Shown here: in pieces, positions 33,547 through 45,124 of the stretch
Numbering within the stretch: position 1 is the stretch's first letter
Layout of the letters: the number at the start of each line of letters is the position of its first letter
From: Portevinia maculata
Taxonomy: Eukaryota; Arthropoda; Insecta; Diptera; Syrphidae
Length of the DNA stretch: 64,000 bases
Reading direction: 5' to 3'
Assembly: GCA_949715645.1 (NCBI GenBank)
Contig: OX454527.1
Coordinates: 19,308,865-19,372,864, forward strand
The notes under the pieces: model-generated
Seen by the model: the letters and a program-made list of their open reading frames with translations, nothing else
What the model was told of the DNA's origin: nothing
The model's database searches: none
Made by a program: the position numbers and the translations under genes

Positions 33547-34553
33547 CATCATACACTATGCTTCAACAAACGGTTCTCCACGGAGATCCCCAAGAGAGAA
33601 GCATGGGTTAGTAATAACCCACCAAACAGCCACAACGGCATAAAGTGGTATACGGATGGTTCTAAAATGGAAACGGGGGTAGGAGCGGGAATATACGGAC
33701 CACAGAAACGCTTTACGATACCCATGGGAAAAAGTCCCAACGTATTTCAAGCAGAGCTCCACGCCATTCAAGAATGCGCCAGCCACATTATTTTATCTGG
33801 CATAAAAGGTGCAACCATCCATATTTTCACGGATAGTCAAACAGCTATAAACGCCCTTAGCTCGTATACCATTGACTCCAAATCAGTCATGTACTGCTTC
33901 AATACCCTACAAACACTCGGAATAAGAAACAAGACCACCAAATTATGGTGGGTTCCGGGTCATGTCGGGGTAGAAGGTAACGAAAAGGCCGACGAACTGG
34001 CCAGAAAAGTTTCAGAAACACCTTTCATAGGTCCCGAACCTTTATGCTGCACTCCTAGATCAGCAGCAACGGCAGCAATTAAAAGCTGGGAACATAGAAA
34101 ATGTATCTATCTTTGGGAAAGCATCCCAGGTCTAAGACAGGTCAAACGAGCCATTCGGCCCTTCAATCAAAATGCCAGCAAATGTCTAAACTTAAGCAGG
34201 CATGATATCAAAAACCTAGTAGGTTAGCTTACTGGTCACCATGGTTTAAGATATCATCTACACAAAATGAGAATATCTGACTCTCCTGAGTGCCGAGTCT
34301 GTCTTGAAGAGGACGAGTCAGCTGAACACATTTTATGTGAATGGAATTAGAAAGAGGATCTTTTTCAGGGAGCAAATGAGCCCCGAGGACATAAAGAATT
34401 CTTCTACTGGTAAACCTGTCCACTTTACACGGAAAGTGGAAATTCTACTAGTTTAAACTTTTCTGGCCCATACGGTACAAAAGATCTTTTAGGTCGAAGT
34501 ACCCCCCTTATAAATCGCCTTGGCGAGCCAGAATTTATAAAAAAAAAAAAAAA
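33547..34553 (+). mobile_element. LOA-clade LINE, 5'-truncated copy
   Basis: The repeat 'atgtacatcata' flanks it (33535-33546, 34554-34565). The sequence begins 'cactatgcttcaacaaacgg' and ends 'cgagccagaatttat' plus a short poly(A). It is the same family as 26936-30112, inserted separately and in the opposite direction. Confidence 0.88.
33556..34350 (+). pseudogene. LOA RNase H domain, truncated
   Basis: Open from LCFNKRFSTEIPKREAW through WYTDGSKMETGVGAGIYGP, AELHAIQECA, FTDSQTAINALS and WWVPGHVGVEGNEKADELAR to NLVG, where TAG stops it at 34227; the frame resumes LTGHHGLRYHLHKM. Asp in TDGSK and TDSQ and Glu in AELHAI are RNase H catalytic residues. Trp is kept before YTDGSK, where the copy at 27860 has a stop, so the two copies diverged independently. 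Confidence 0.85.
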
Positions 34554-34998
34554 ATGTACATCATATATTTTTTTTAGTTTTATTATTCCCTTATTTTAGG
34601 AAGATACAAGGAGGGGCACATTTTACCACTTTGTAAGTGTCTTTCGCTCAAACTATTCAGTTTAGAAACCTCAATATCATTTTTGAAGACCTATCCATAG
34701 ATGATACCCCACACGTATAGGTTTGATGAAAAAAAAAAAGATTGAGTTTCAGTTCTAAGTATGGATAACCCCCAAAATGTATTGTTTTTTTTTCTATTTT
34801 TGTGTGAAAATCTTAATGCGGTTCACAGAATACATCTACTTACTGAGTTTGAATGGTATAGCTCTTATAGTTTCGGACAAAAATGGCTGTGACATTCCCG
34901 GACAGACACACACACAGACAGCCATGACGAATCTATAAGGGTTCCGATTTTTGCCAAGAAGACAGATTTTGACCAAACTTCATAGAAACACTCTCAGG

Positions 34999-35404
34999 CC
35001 AAAACCGAAGATTGCCTGATTTAAGCTTAACCGGTGAAAGGGACTGCACGTTTTTCTCCGCATGGCTTAGGTCGCTCACACAACTTCGTTGTTCCGTTTA
35101 GGGTAGGTTCTTGTTGTCTAGCAGGCGCCTATGTCAGCTTACTTGTGCGAATCAAACAACAAAGCGAAAGTAAAAAACTTCGATAGAATCACTTTTCATT
35201 CACTTTCACACCGATTGCTATCAATGTGGGAAAAGCAACTTGCCGATGTCCGATTCAAGAACAAAAATGCAAAAAAATCCAATAAGAGTTATTTGAATAA
35301 AACAGTGAACACACGATATCTAAAGAATGAAAGTGCGCACAAACACCACAATAGGCTTGAAACGTTCGTGTGTTCTCCCTCTTTCATATGCGCGTTCGGA
35401 TAAC
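34999..35404. other. No recognisable gene
   Basis: A chance frame (35131-35400) only. Confidence 0.35.
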
Positions 35405-35583
35405 AAAATAGGTGACGTCTGTACGATGGGTTTTTATTATATGTGCGGTGTCTGTATGTACATCGAAATTTACACGCATACGCTCATATGCATGTGTACT
35501 CAAATGCCCATAATTCACACACCGATGCAGATACAGACATCGCACATAAATAACATCCTTCGTACAGACGTCACCTTTCATGG
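35405..35583. repeat. Hairpin-forming inverted repeat, about 175 bp
   Basis: 'aggtgacgtctgtacga' at 35410 pairs with 'tcgtacagacgtcacct' near 35560, and 'tatgtgcggtgtctgtat' with 'atacagacatcgcacata'. The arms are about 60 bp with few mismatches. It may be a MITE or a hairpin transcript locus. Confidence 0.6.
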
Positions 35584-35729
35584 AAAAAAAATTTCATTGG
35601 AATCGGTTAACGCGTTTGGCCAAACACCGGCAACAAACACAAATATGGATTGATTTTTATATACATATATATAAAATATATATATATAGATAGTTAGATT
35701 AAACACAAATGCTTAAGTTGTCAAATTTA

Positions 35730-37110
35730 AAATTAAGTTATTATTAGAGCAACTGCACAAAACTTTATATCGATCATATACATAATTTTGAGATTCGAAT
35801 TTCAACTTTTTCCATTTTTGCCTTTTCATGGAGATCCTCCGTAGAATAGTGTCAGGCAGGATTAAGCATATTTTTAAAATTTTATTTTGCATAATTTGCA
35901 GCCTGCGAATATGATTCTTAGCACATGTTCTCTAGATGGGCGAACCATATAGCATTATGCTTTGGAATATTACTTTGAATAATAAGAATTTGTTTTCAAC
36001 ACTCACATAACTTTGCACCTACGATTTATAAATGGATATAGGATTTTTATCGCCATGTTAAGTTTATTAAGTGCTTCTTGAATATGCAAACTAAAGGTCA
36101 AAGTTTTGTCCAGGTGTACCCCAAGATACTTGTCACTCTATTTCCATTCAGTTTGAGCCCCATTTAACTGAAGTCTATTGCTTATAAAGTAACAGGCTTT
36201 TCTTTTTCTAATGAAAAAGAGAGCCAGTGTCTTAGAAGCATTCAATTTTATTTCCAATCATCGCAATATGATTTGACTAAATTCAAAGCAGATTGCAGAT
36301 TCGTTTCAATTAAGGAACCAATTGCATCTGTTGAGTAAATGCATGCATCATCCGCAAAAATTGCGGTTTTACAGTTATGGGGTTTCGGAAAATCATATGT
36401 GTAAATAATATACAATAACGGTCCAAGAACGAATCCTTGGGGTACACCTGCAACGATTTCATTTATATCGGAATACCAATTATTTCGAGAAACTTTGAAA
36501 GTGCGTTTTGTATGGAAGGACGAAATCATTTTTACTACGTAAAGTGGGAAATTTAAAACAAGAATTTTGTGAGAGTCAAACGCTTTTTCAACATCAAAAA
36601 GGACCATTCCCGAATTTTTTTCTATTGTAAGATTATTTTTAATATCTTTTGTTATCCTGTCAACCTGGTGAACAGTACTATAATGTCTTCTAAAACCAAA
36701 CTGTTTTTGTGGCAGGATATCAAACTAATCGACACGTTGCAATAGTTTGCGTTTGATTAATTTTTCTAGGCATTTACTTAAAGAGCGTAATAAAATAATT
36801 GGCCTGTAGCTATAAGGCAGGCAAGCATTTTTACCCGGCTTAGAGATTGGGATAACTTTAGCCATTTCCACGTATTTGGAAAGTATCCTATTTTGAAATA
36901 CGCATTGAAAAGCATAGTTACAAATTTGACACTTTTTTTAGGAAGGTTTCTTAAGAATACATTTTATAATCCATCAAATCCAGGTGATTAAGTATTTTTG
37001 AGACTTTGTAAAATTTCTTTTAAGTCGTCGGTAGATACAATATCATTCGTAACATCAATGGTACAATATTTCTGTTTTGGATTCGGAGCAACAGGCTGGG
37101 ATTCGACTGT
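35730..37110 (-). pseudogene. jockey-like LINE reverse transcriptase, degraded
   Basis: Minus-strand text across frameshifts: VIPISKPGKNACLPYSYRPI, CLEKLIKRKLLQ, KQFGFRRHYSTVHQVDR, MVLFDVEKAFDS (motif A), AGVPQGFVLGPLLYIIYTYD and AIFADDACIYS (motif C). Then YLGVHLDKTLTFSLHIQEAL. These are jockey-group motifs. The endonuclease is absent. A frame of 119 codons (36607-36248) still covers the catalytic core. Confidence 0.85.
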
Positions 37111-37214
37111 GATCAGTTATCCCAACCTGTACTGCTTCCACAGACAGAGGGCTGCTTGAGGTTAGACTACAACGGTCACTTCAATCAGCTCTCCACACTT
37201 AGGAATAGATGAGA

Positions 37215-37430
37215 TACATGTTTTTGGGTGCTGCTTGCTACTTCAAAGAATAGGAGAATAGGAAAGAAGTTTTGGTGCGATGGGTTTTTTTCTCCACAGG
37301 TGGCGCCTTAATTGCTTAAGGGAGATTTTGAATTGTTGCGTGTATTCAATTTTACAAAGCTCTGGTCAGGATTCGAACACACAACCTGCCAATCAGTTTG
37401 TAAATACACCACCATCGCACCATTGTCACC
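37215..37430 (-). repeat. tRNA-derived SINE, copy 2
   Basis: Minus strand: a tRNA-like head with 'gtgtgttcgaatcctgacc' (B box near 37370) and upstream 'gcgatggtggtgtatttac' that could hold a weak A box. Then 'gccacctgtggagaaaaaaa' and 'cttctttcctattctcctat'. It matches the copy at 7450-7800 block for block. Confidence 0.65.
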
Positions 37431-37484
37431 CAATCGGTCTTAACAATTCACCGATACTTAGATTTTTGCCACATTCACTTTATC

Positions 37485-37552
37485 AGGGATAGAAATAGGA
37501 ATAGGATACTTAACAGTTCGCCCAAGCGGACTGTAGCCTTTCCTTATGGTTT
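37485..37552 (-). repeat. Isolated mini-me-like 5' end, reversed
   Basis: 'agttcgcccaagcggactgt' preceded by 'ggataggatac'-like text is the reverse complement of the first ~65 bp of the element at 3301, 43413 and 46606. No monomers or 3' core follow. Confidence 0.75.
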
Positions 37553-40225
37553 TTTTTAAAACAGTTCGGCTTGACCACCAAAAAATGTACCCTTGGTGGT
37601 CTGTTAATTCCAACAAGTCCCAACTATTTCGAAATTTGCCAAGATTTATCTTTCATCTCCGTTTTGTAGCGTATACAGCGAGAAACTCTTTTCGGAAGCA
37701 TGCAACATTTACGAAAACTAAGCGTTTATTACCTTTCAATGCAAACTAAACTTTCAGTAATAAATGGCCTGACTTACCTACTTTCATAATTAAACTGCTT
37801 GGGACTATCCGTCAACCAAGTCGGATATCCATTACATTTCTTCATGTATCCAAAAATTATTTAACTTGGCTGCATAAAATGCAGGGTGGTTAAAACTTTT
37901 TTATAATAAAAAAAAATAAGGGAAAAACCAATATCCTCAAACCTAAATGTACCTCTGCATTATATGTTTAAACTAAACGTTTCGATTGCGAATATATTTA
38001 AGTTAAAGATGCCTTAGAAATGAGTATCCAAAAAGGTCATTCAAAATACCCAATCGATAAAAGGTAATCTACTGGGGACAAGAAATGAACACGATTAATT
38101 ATGGCCATTCGATTTTAAATAATGAATGGATATCGATATCCTTCATTTTATGGACTTAAGCATAACTTAATTACAAGTTGGGCAGCGTGCCGTATTGTTT
38201 TCCCTTTCCAAATTTTAATAGATATTCCCCCTTAGCACGATTTGCGACCCACCCAACCAATTGCTCATGTCATCGGCTTCACTGTCATCACGCAGCAGCA
38301 ATTCCCTCCCGTAATCAATATCGCATTCACCCCACATGCTATTGACCAATTTCCAATATTCACCACTATCGCGTGTACGATCAGCCGACGGAACGGACCG
38401 CGCCATTTCAACAATGTCAATGTCAGTGTTCAACACGAAGGAACGTCATTTCCCACCGACAATTACATACCAGCCACGAGGATAACCATTTAATTACGCT
38501 ATCGGCTGATACTGCACATGACACTCATGCAATCGGTCAATTGGTCAATAAAAGTGGTGCAACTTACACAGGCTTAAGCCAAATCGCACTTAGGATGCCA
38601 CGGGTCAACTAAAACATTTTGGTACCCGTGCGTCGTTTGGCTGCTTTCAGAAAACGACTGAATCTCATGTGAGATCTAGTTTAGTGACGGCGGCATATAG
38701 TCATTGTTCCAATCTAAAGAGATCACCATAATCTCAAGCGTAGCTACGCAGCGCATGTTGTGTTTGTTGCAACACGCCAAAGCAAAGTGCATCCTTCCCA
38801 CAAACGGCTGAGAGCGGCGAAATTAATTCCAGCACCTGACATAATAAATTTGCGCAATTAAGCCTTGTTAACTCAATGTAATATCCTAAGCGGGAACTCT
38901 CATAAATTTCTCGATCGGATTACACCTGTGAGCCGGGAGAGGGTTCAGCGGCAATCACCGGGCAGGCCTTCTTAGGGGGTTTTCAAAATTCCTGCTCTAG
39001 GATGAAGACAGGCCGCCAAGTCTCAGTTGCAGGCCGTTCACTCCATTAGCGGCAAACTAGATAAATTCCATTTCAAGTGGTTAATATAGTTGATCGCAAG
39101 TTGCAAGATCTCGCCAGATCACGCAAAAGATCGATGCGCTGCGCACGGTTGGTTGGTTATCCTCAGCCGGCACAGTCGGGTGAGTTGGGTACGATATCGG
39201 ATCGGATGGAAATGTGTACAAACAGCCATCGACCACCTGCGGTTTCTCTTTGATTTTTTTTTTTGAACATGTTTGCATAGAAGTACATCGCGAATTTGTA
39301 ATGCTGTATCTTGTACACCAGGAGGGGTGTGGGGACGACATTCAAATCGTGGCACATCCATGGAACATATTTAGGGATACAGATGGTCTTGGTTCAGCAT
39401 GAAGGCTTTCAACTGCCTCAGCAGATAAGAAGCGTAGTGATCTCACTGGAATCGGCGATCAATCTTAGTGAGCGGTTTAAGGGCTGCCGACAAGAACACT
39501 ATATGGTAAAACATACAGAATAAGGAGTGGAGCTTTGATCAGCGGCACCAACCACCAAGAGTTGGGTAGTGTAATGCCACTTAAAGTAACACAAATAGCT
39601 ACAGCGACATGGAATATCAGCAGGTGTACCTGTACAGTGAGAGCATATGTTATTTAGTATTTCTAGTATGCCAGAAGTTGTAGCGGTCTAAGTGCATGGA
39701 TAAATGTCATCACAGTCACTGACGCCGCGTAGAGCTTAGCCAATTACGCTGGACGATAGATGTACCCCAGACTACCGCCAAAAGTCTGTTAGTTGGATTG
39801 GATATTCCCAATTGGGGTGTGAGAATAGCATAATGATGCAGGGGCTCTAAGTAGGTGGTGGCACTCGGTGGGACATTTGTATTTATAATTAAATCCGTAT
39901 TAGAGTTCGACCTCAATCTGATGAATTGTACATTGCGTGTATTTTATTTAACAGCATAGTTATTCCAGTGACAAATAAGATGTTTGACTCCTCGTAAAAA
40001 TCGAACCCATAACGCGCATAAATAAGCTTGCGGATATCTATTGCTTGATTCTGCTCCTGAATTGTTAAGCCGTTCTCTTTCGTAAATATTCTCGTAGATT
40101 TTAAGTAAACTGGTTGCTTTCTAATACCTCGTCGAATATCGCAGTATCTATCTGTAGTAAATTAGTATTGGTAACCATGCAAAGTACATAATATAACCAT
40201 TTCGAGGCTGATTGTTTTCTGTACG
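37553..40225. other. No firm gene; one doubtful frame
   Basis: A minus frame at 38406-38215 (MARSVPSADRTRDSGEYWKL to SNWLGGSQIVLRG) looks slightly protein-like but has no domain and no clear splice sites. The remainder shows no gene or repeat that I recognise. Confidence 0.25.
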
Positions 40226-40228
40226 CGC

Positions 40229-40270
<42 letters not shown>
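40226..40270 (+). repeat. (TAA)n microsatellite
   Basis: About 15 uninterrupted TAA units. It could be the tail of a lost LINE. Confidence 0.9.
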
Positions 40271-41092
40271 GATAGGGTGTACTACACTGCGACTTGTTGG
40301 TCTATTGTATCCCCTGCTTATACCTCAGAGGTTCGTAACATCTTTCAGAGCCCCCTCCAAATACATTTTTTTTAAGAACCGTACGTAGGCCTTGGTCTTA
40401 TATATCGTTGGCAGGTCGAAGTCCTTAGAACACAGCGTCCAGTCCAGTTTCCTTGATGAATCTGAGAATGAGCTGCGGGTCCACGGTTTGTATGACTGCA
40501 CTCGCTAAGTGGTACATACATATAAACATATAATGTAAACTAACATTCCATTGGATGTCCGTGTGATTTTATATAAAGCTCGGAACTCAAAGTTATCTCA
40601 TAAAGCTTCACTCTTACACATCTATACTCTGTCCGCAATTAATAGTCAGTACAGTGAAGATAGGACGTTTGCTTCTCCCTCTGGCTATAATGCTTTACAT
40701 AAACTTGTCGCTCTTTAAAGCTCTCTCAGGGTTGACATAGCTTCCAATATTGACCGTCACAAATCGAAGAGACAATTCCTTAGGGTTACCATAATGCAAT
40801 TGCCAGGGCACGCATTTGTTTTTAATGAACCGGTATAAAATTGTGAATATAGTTTTATAATTGAAGAAAATAATATATTTTTTTTACACCAGAAACAGTG
40901 GGTGGCAAGCCAACAAATGAAATTCATGAGACGTATTATTTTAAATTAAAATTTAGGTAGATTTGCAAGCTAACAAAAAAAAAATCGAGATGATCATACA
41001 GATACATACAAATATAATAAAGGTAGGTATATAAGAAAAAAAAATTGAAGTAAATTACGAAAAAAAAAAATAAAAAAATATCAGTCTGTTGA
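40271..41092. other. Mostly noncoding; possible LINE tail
   Basis: On minus at 40500-40390 the text DPQLILRFIKETGLDAVF resembles the last residues of some LINE polyproteins. No other element parts are found. The rest is AT-rich. Confidence 0.25.
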
Positions 41093-41700
41093 CTAGCTGT
41101 TGGTGCTACTCTCGTCATTTAGGTTTATAACAAGATTTTCTACTGCTCCTTCGGTAAAAACGTCCATTTCCCACATCTTTGGCTCAACAGACAGTTCCAC
41201 ACGTTGGTCACAGCGATTCCATTTTTCACTATCAACCTTCGAAATTGCTTTATGCAGCAGCTCTTTTAATTCACATAATTTGAACGATCTGTTTTGGCTG
41301 GCTACAAACCCTTTCACTTGACACCAAACCAGCTCCATTGGATTAAGCTCACAGTGGTAAGGCGGCAAGCGAAGAACTTTGAGCCATATTATCTACGAAG
41401 GCTTCAAATTTATTTTTATGGCGCCTCACGATGTCCAACAACTCTGCGTAAACCATATTGTCCTCCAAGTTCATTAAATCTCAGTCATTTTTGTATGTAA
41501 TGTTTTTTGTTTGAAGTGGACGGTGCTTTATTTTTCTTCCTAGTATGATATGAAGCATTGTCTAGAACTATGACAGAATCGGGTCCCAGCTTCGTTTTTT
41601 TTTGTTTAATTTAAACAGTAAAGCAACATTTTCAAAAAACATTTCCCAGTCCTTTCCGCTATATGTATATTGTAAAAAGTAGAGAAAATATATCCCCATA
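41093..41700 (-). pseudogene. Tc1/mariner-superfamily transposase relic
   Basis: PDSVIVLDNASYHTRKKNKA (second catalytic Asp, about 41570) is followed, after frameshifts, by LPPYHCELNPMELVWCQVKG with the last acidic residue (about 41350) and KMWEMDVFTEGAVENLVINL. This wording fits a DDE_3 group common in insects. The N-terminal half is missing. Confidence 0.75.
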
Positions 41701-42269
41701 CATTCTGGTTTAAATCCAGACTTTCATACGAAAAAAAGGAAATCAAAATATACGACTGGCAACACTATATTTATTTTTTTATTTATTTATTTATTGGTTG
41801 CAGGCTGTGGGGGTTGATTTTGAGCGCACAAAGTCAATTTCGACCGAGTCAGTGCGCCTTTGGTTTGGTATATTGGTCACGCAGGGATGTTGTGGACATT
41901 TTTTCTATAGGTCTACATTTCAGAGGCAAATTGCGTATTTTTTGTTCATGGTGGCATAGTTAGAGAACGTAGCGACCGCACTGACCATATTTCTCTCTCC
42001 CCATAAGCGCTGTACTGATTATTATTTCCGGGTGGAGTACAGTACATGTTAAAAAAAAGAATTCTATACTGAAAGTTACTGCAAGCTTTTGTTGTTAAGA
42101 ACTCAATCAATAAAATGTCACTGCGCATATTCCAAAAATATATATCTTGAACTTGGCACCATTGTTCATTTACATTAATACAGGGTGTGTTTATTTTAAT
42201 TTGTGTTATTACAGGTTTTGCTTTTTTTAATTACAAAGAAAAATTCTTCACTTAAAAAAGTTCGAGTCT

Positions 42270-42830
42270 CAGATCCCATCAGGAGCACCTTCAGGTTTTT
42301 TGCACTCGAAAAAGTCTGACAAACACCAAGAGTAAAAATTGTCGAAACCGTTTAAAAGCAAAGGCAGGCCCAAAAACTCTTCGATCAGTCAAATACAATA
42401 ACAGCAGTGAAGAAGCAATCTGAAACGGGGAGTCCTACCGACATTTTTTTGAGATCGAACCAGTAGAAGAACCAGTAGAAAAACTTCTCAAACCTGTCGT
42501 CAAAGGGCTCTATTTCTTCAAAGACACAGCAAGTATAGAGCAATGCTCGAAAAGTTTTTACATCAAGGACTGGGTCACCTATCCGGTGCCTTTAACACGA
42601 ATTCCCATACCGCCAAATAAAGGAAGAGTATTCACCGATACACGTTCCTAGACCCATTAATCTAAAAAAAAGACGGAGCATTGATTGGCCGGCTCGATCT
42701 CCGGAATTTACAACTCCAGACTTTTTCTGATTGAGTAATCTGAAGGAAATGCTTAAGGGAACAATCACCAGTCTCTGGCGCTCTCTCTTAAAAAAAAACA
42801 TTAACTTGAAAAAAGCGATGGAAAGTCATC
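42270..42830 (+). pseudogene. mariner-like transposase relic
   Basis: Frameshifted text includes KKQSETGSP, ARKVFTSRTG (from YRAMLEKFLHQGLGHL in another frame) and IDWPARSPEFTTPDFF then NLKEMLKGTI. The WPARSPxxTxPDFF block with LKE is the third-Asp region of mariners like those at 50484 and 56080. No intact terminal repeats were found. Confidence 0.6.
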
Positions 42831-43198
42831 ATATGATTGGAGTTTCGCAAAAAAACCAAAATTGTGTAATCATATAAAAGGTATTATTTTCTCTTCTCAA
42901 CATAATTACTCTACTTTCTATTAACTCAATGACATATTTATCATTAGAAGAATTTCATTTAAATAATATCAAATAAATAAATATTAGGCATATTCGGCCC
43001 GAATAGGGTCTTAAATCTGATACCCGTGCAGGGACAGGCTAAAAATGTCATTGCAGCGCACCCGAAAAACAACTCTTGTCGTAAAAAACGAATAGGGGGT
43101 AGAATCACATCTAGGAAGTTCAAATATCTGGAGATCACTGTTGTCCTAAGAGGTCGATCAAACAATAATCAATACTGGAAGCATGTACATGTCGAAAT

Positions 43199-43410
43199 AG
43201 TCAAAAGAGGAAGACCACTCTTGGATCACACAAATTCAAAATAATACCAGCATATAATTGGCCTCCGTGACGAGTGATCCGATACCGATAGTCCTCCCGA
43301 TGTTCATTGAGGTCAAATCGGCGCACCCCACAGCCGCACCAGGAGAGGCGCAGTAAAGTGGAAGGGTAACAATCCTCTTAGTCCTGATTACCTCGTCGAA
43401 AAGGAAAAAG
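43199..43410 (+). repeat. Retroposon family A, copy
   Basis: 'gttcattgaggtcaaatcgg', 'cgcaccccacagcc', 'cagtaaagtggaagggtaac' and a tail 'aaaaggaaaaagaa' follow family A order. The mini-me-like element starts just at its tail. Confidence 0.6.
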
Positions 43411-43412
43411 AA

Positions 43413-44420
43413 ACATAGGGACGGGCTACAGTCCGCTTGGGCGAACTGTTGGATACCCTATTCTTATTCCTATCCCTCATAAGTGGGCGTGACAAAAGTC
43501 TAAGTATGGTTAAATTGTTAAGAACGCTCTACATATTTTGTTATATAACATTTAAAGGATTTTATCAAAAAAAACGCTCCCTAGCTCAAACTTGGGTGCT
43601 TCAATAAAATTGTTTTATTTAATTGTGGGCGTGTCAGTAGGCGGATTTAAAAAAAGATTAACACATGAGCATAAAGGGCCCCTAGAGAGTATATATTATA
43701 AATTTCAGCTCCCTAGCTCAAACTTTGGATTTTCAAAAAAATTGTTTTATTTATTTGTGGGCGTGTCAGTGGGCGGATTTTGAAAATATATATACATGAG
43801 CTTAAAGGGCCCCTAGAGAGTATATATTATAAATTTCAGCTCCCTAGCTCAAACTTTGGATTTTCAAAAAAATTGTTTTATTTATTTGTGGGCGTGTCAG
43901 TGGGCGGATTTTGAAAATATTTATACATGAGCTTAAAGGGCCCCTAGAGAGTATATATTAAAAATTTCAGCTCCCTAGCTCAAATTTTGGTTTTTCAATA
44001 AAATTGTTTTATTTTTTTGTGGGCGTGGCAGTAGGCGGATTTTGAAAATTTTATATCCCGAGCAGTTTTAGGAGTCATAGATCATATATAAAAAATTTCA
44101 GCTTCCTAGCTCAAAATTCGATTTTTTCCAAAATTTTGTTTTTTTGAGTTTGTGGGCGTGTCTGTGGGCGGATTTCAAAAATTCGTAAACTTGATTATTT
44201 CGGGACCCTAGAGAGTATATGGTTAAAATTTCAGCTCTCTAGGTCCAGTTTAAAGGCCTAATTTTTGCCGACGGACGGACGGACGGACGGACATAGCTAG
44301 ATCGACATTACTATCGATGCTGATCATAAATATAGTAACTTTTAGGGGTCTACGGGCAATATTAAGGTATGTTACAAACTATGCGTCAAAATTAATATAC
44401 CCCTAGAATAGGGTATAAAA
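43413..44420 (+). repeat. mini-me-like tandem-monomer repeat, copy 2
   Basis: Best copy. 'gtgggcg' monomer starts fall at 43484, 43625, 43757, 43888, 44019 and 44152, a period of 131-133 bp. Then (GGAC)n at about 44271-44291, the 'catagctagatcgacatt' core and the terminal palindrome. 'aaaaagaa' lies at both edges, a possible 8-bp target duplication. Confidence 0.8.
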
Positions 44421-44439
44421 AGAAGGTTCTTAAGCCGAC

Positions 44440-44640
44440 CTTATCCAACACAAATGGATTTGACACAAATGGAAGGGATCTACAATTTAACGCCGATTCC
44501 GAGCGTCAAATTTTGAGAAACTTTTTATGACAGTTTATACTCTTGGATGTTTCTCATATTTCGCTTATTAGTCACGCGCACTAAACACTGAAGTTCCTCC
44601 AAACAAATATTTTATAAATAAATAATTTAAAGCATTAACG
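44440..44640 (+). repeat. Short dispersed repeat, copy 1
   Basis: 'acacaaatggaagggatcta' to 'gcgcactaaa' aligns loosely with 46388-46590 ('gcacaaatggaagtgaccta' to 'gcgcactaaa'). Each copy lies beside a mini-me-like element. Nature unknown. Confidence 0.45.
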
Positions 44641-44689
44641 GCCAATCGCCATAGAGTGCTTAAAACCTAGCTTCTCCAACCATTTGTGT

Positions 44690-44800
44690 TCTTATTCTTC
44701 TGTTGATGGATGTGAGGCTGTGATCAGGATTAAAGGGATTATATCACTACCACTTAACTATATCCCTGCTGGTCCGCCTGTGGAGTTCGCCGGTTCGGCA
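44690..44800 (-). repeat. Retroposon family A, fragment
   Basis: 'gatcaggattaaagggatta' and 'atccctgctggtccgcctgt' are the reverse complement of the family A 3' region. Confidence 0.5.
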
Positions 44801-44871
44801 TCAGGAAATAACCACAGCCCCCCGATTTTGAATCACTTCGCCACTGAGGTCAATCAAATGCGGGTATTATT

Positions 44872-45108
44872 TGACGACCATACCACGTCGAGTTGATCGG
44901 TTCTCGTCAGATCACCGTAATTAAACGACGTTGGGCGCGGTTAGTACGTAGATGGGGGACAGTTTGAGAACAACCGCGTGTCGTTGGCCAGTCCCATCTA
45001 CAGAGATGAGGTAGATAATATACGTGGTATCACAATGGACCTAAATTGGTCTAAGTGTGTCGGCTTTTGCCGACAGCCACATAAACCAAACATAACCTAA
45101 CCTAACCT
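44872..45108 (+). repeat. 5S rRNA-derived SINE (SINE3 type), full copy
   Basis: 44872-44990 follows fly 5S rRNA nearly throughout: 'gacgaccataccacg', 'cggttctcgtcagatcaccg', 'gggcgcggttagtac', 'gtagatgggggac', 'cgcgtgtcgttggcca'. It keeps the internal Pol III region (A box about 44920, C box about 44940). A ~100-bp body follows ('gtggtatcacaatggacc', 'ggtctaagtgtgtcggc'), ending in (CCTAA)3. A 16-bp repeat with three mismatches flanks it: 'aaatgcgggtattatt' (44856) and 'aaatgctggtgttgtt' (45109). Head, body, tail and duplication make it a retroposon, not an rRNA gene. Confidence 0.88.
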
Positions 45109-45124
45109 AAATGCTGGTGTTGTT

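Larger units (their letters stand above)
33268..34998 (+). repeat. Dispersed repeat resembling one common in moths
   Basis: It opens 'aaagcggccaagtgcgagtc' and 'gggttccgcg' and ends with 'gacagccatgacgaatctat' and 'aagggttccgatttttgcc'. Between are 'gacctatccatagatgatac' and 'ttaatgcggttcacagaata'. I remember these phrases in this order from a very common lepidopteran repeat; this is memory, not a search. The copy is interrupted by the LOA insertion below. No coding sequence. Confidence 0.6.

Noticed and set aside
35441..35653. Coding frame over the hairpin
   Set aside because: Created by the inverted repeat; no domain.
38215..38436. Minus-strand exon (WKLVNSMWGE region)
   Set aside because: Slightly protein-like but an upstream stop, no acceptor and no recognised domain; left as a note only.
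40380..40500. Independent LINE element
   Set aside because: Only about 18 residues resemble a LINE tail, too few to claim an element.
44872..44990. Genuine 5S rRNA gene
   Set aside because: Several substitutions in the head, an attached non-rRNA body with a CCTAA tail, and a target-like duplication point to a retroposon.
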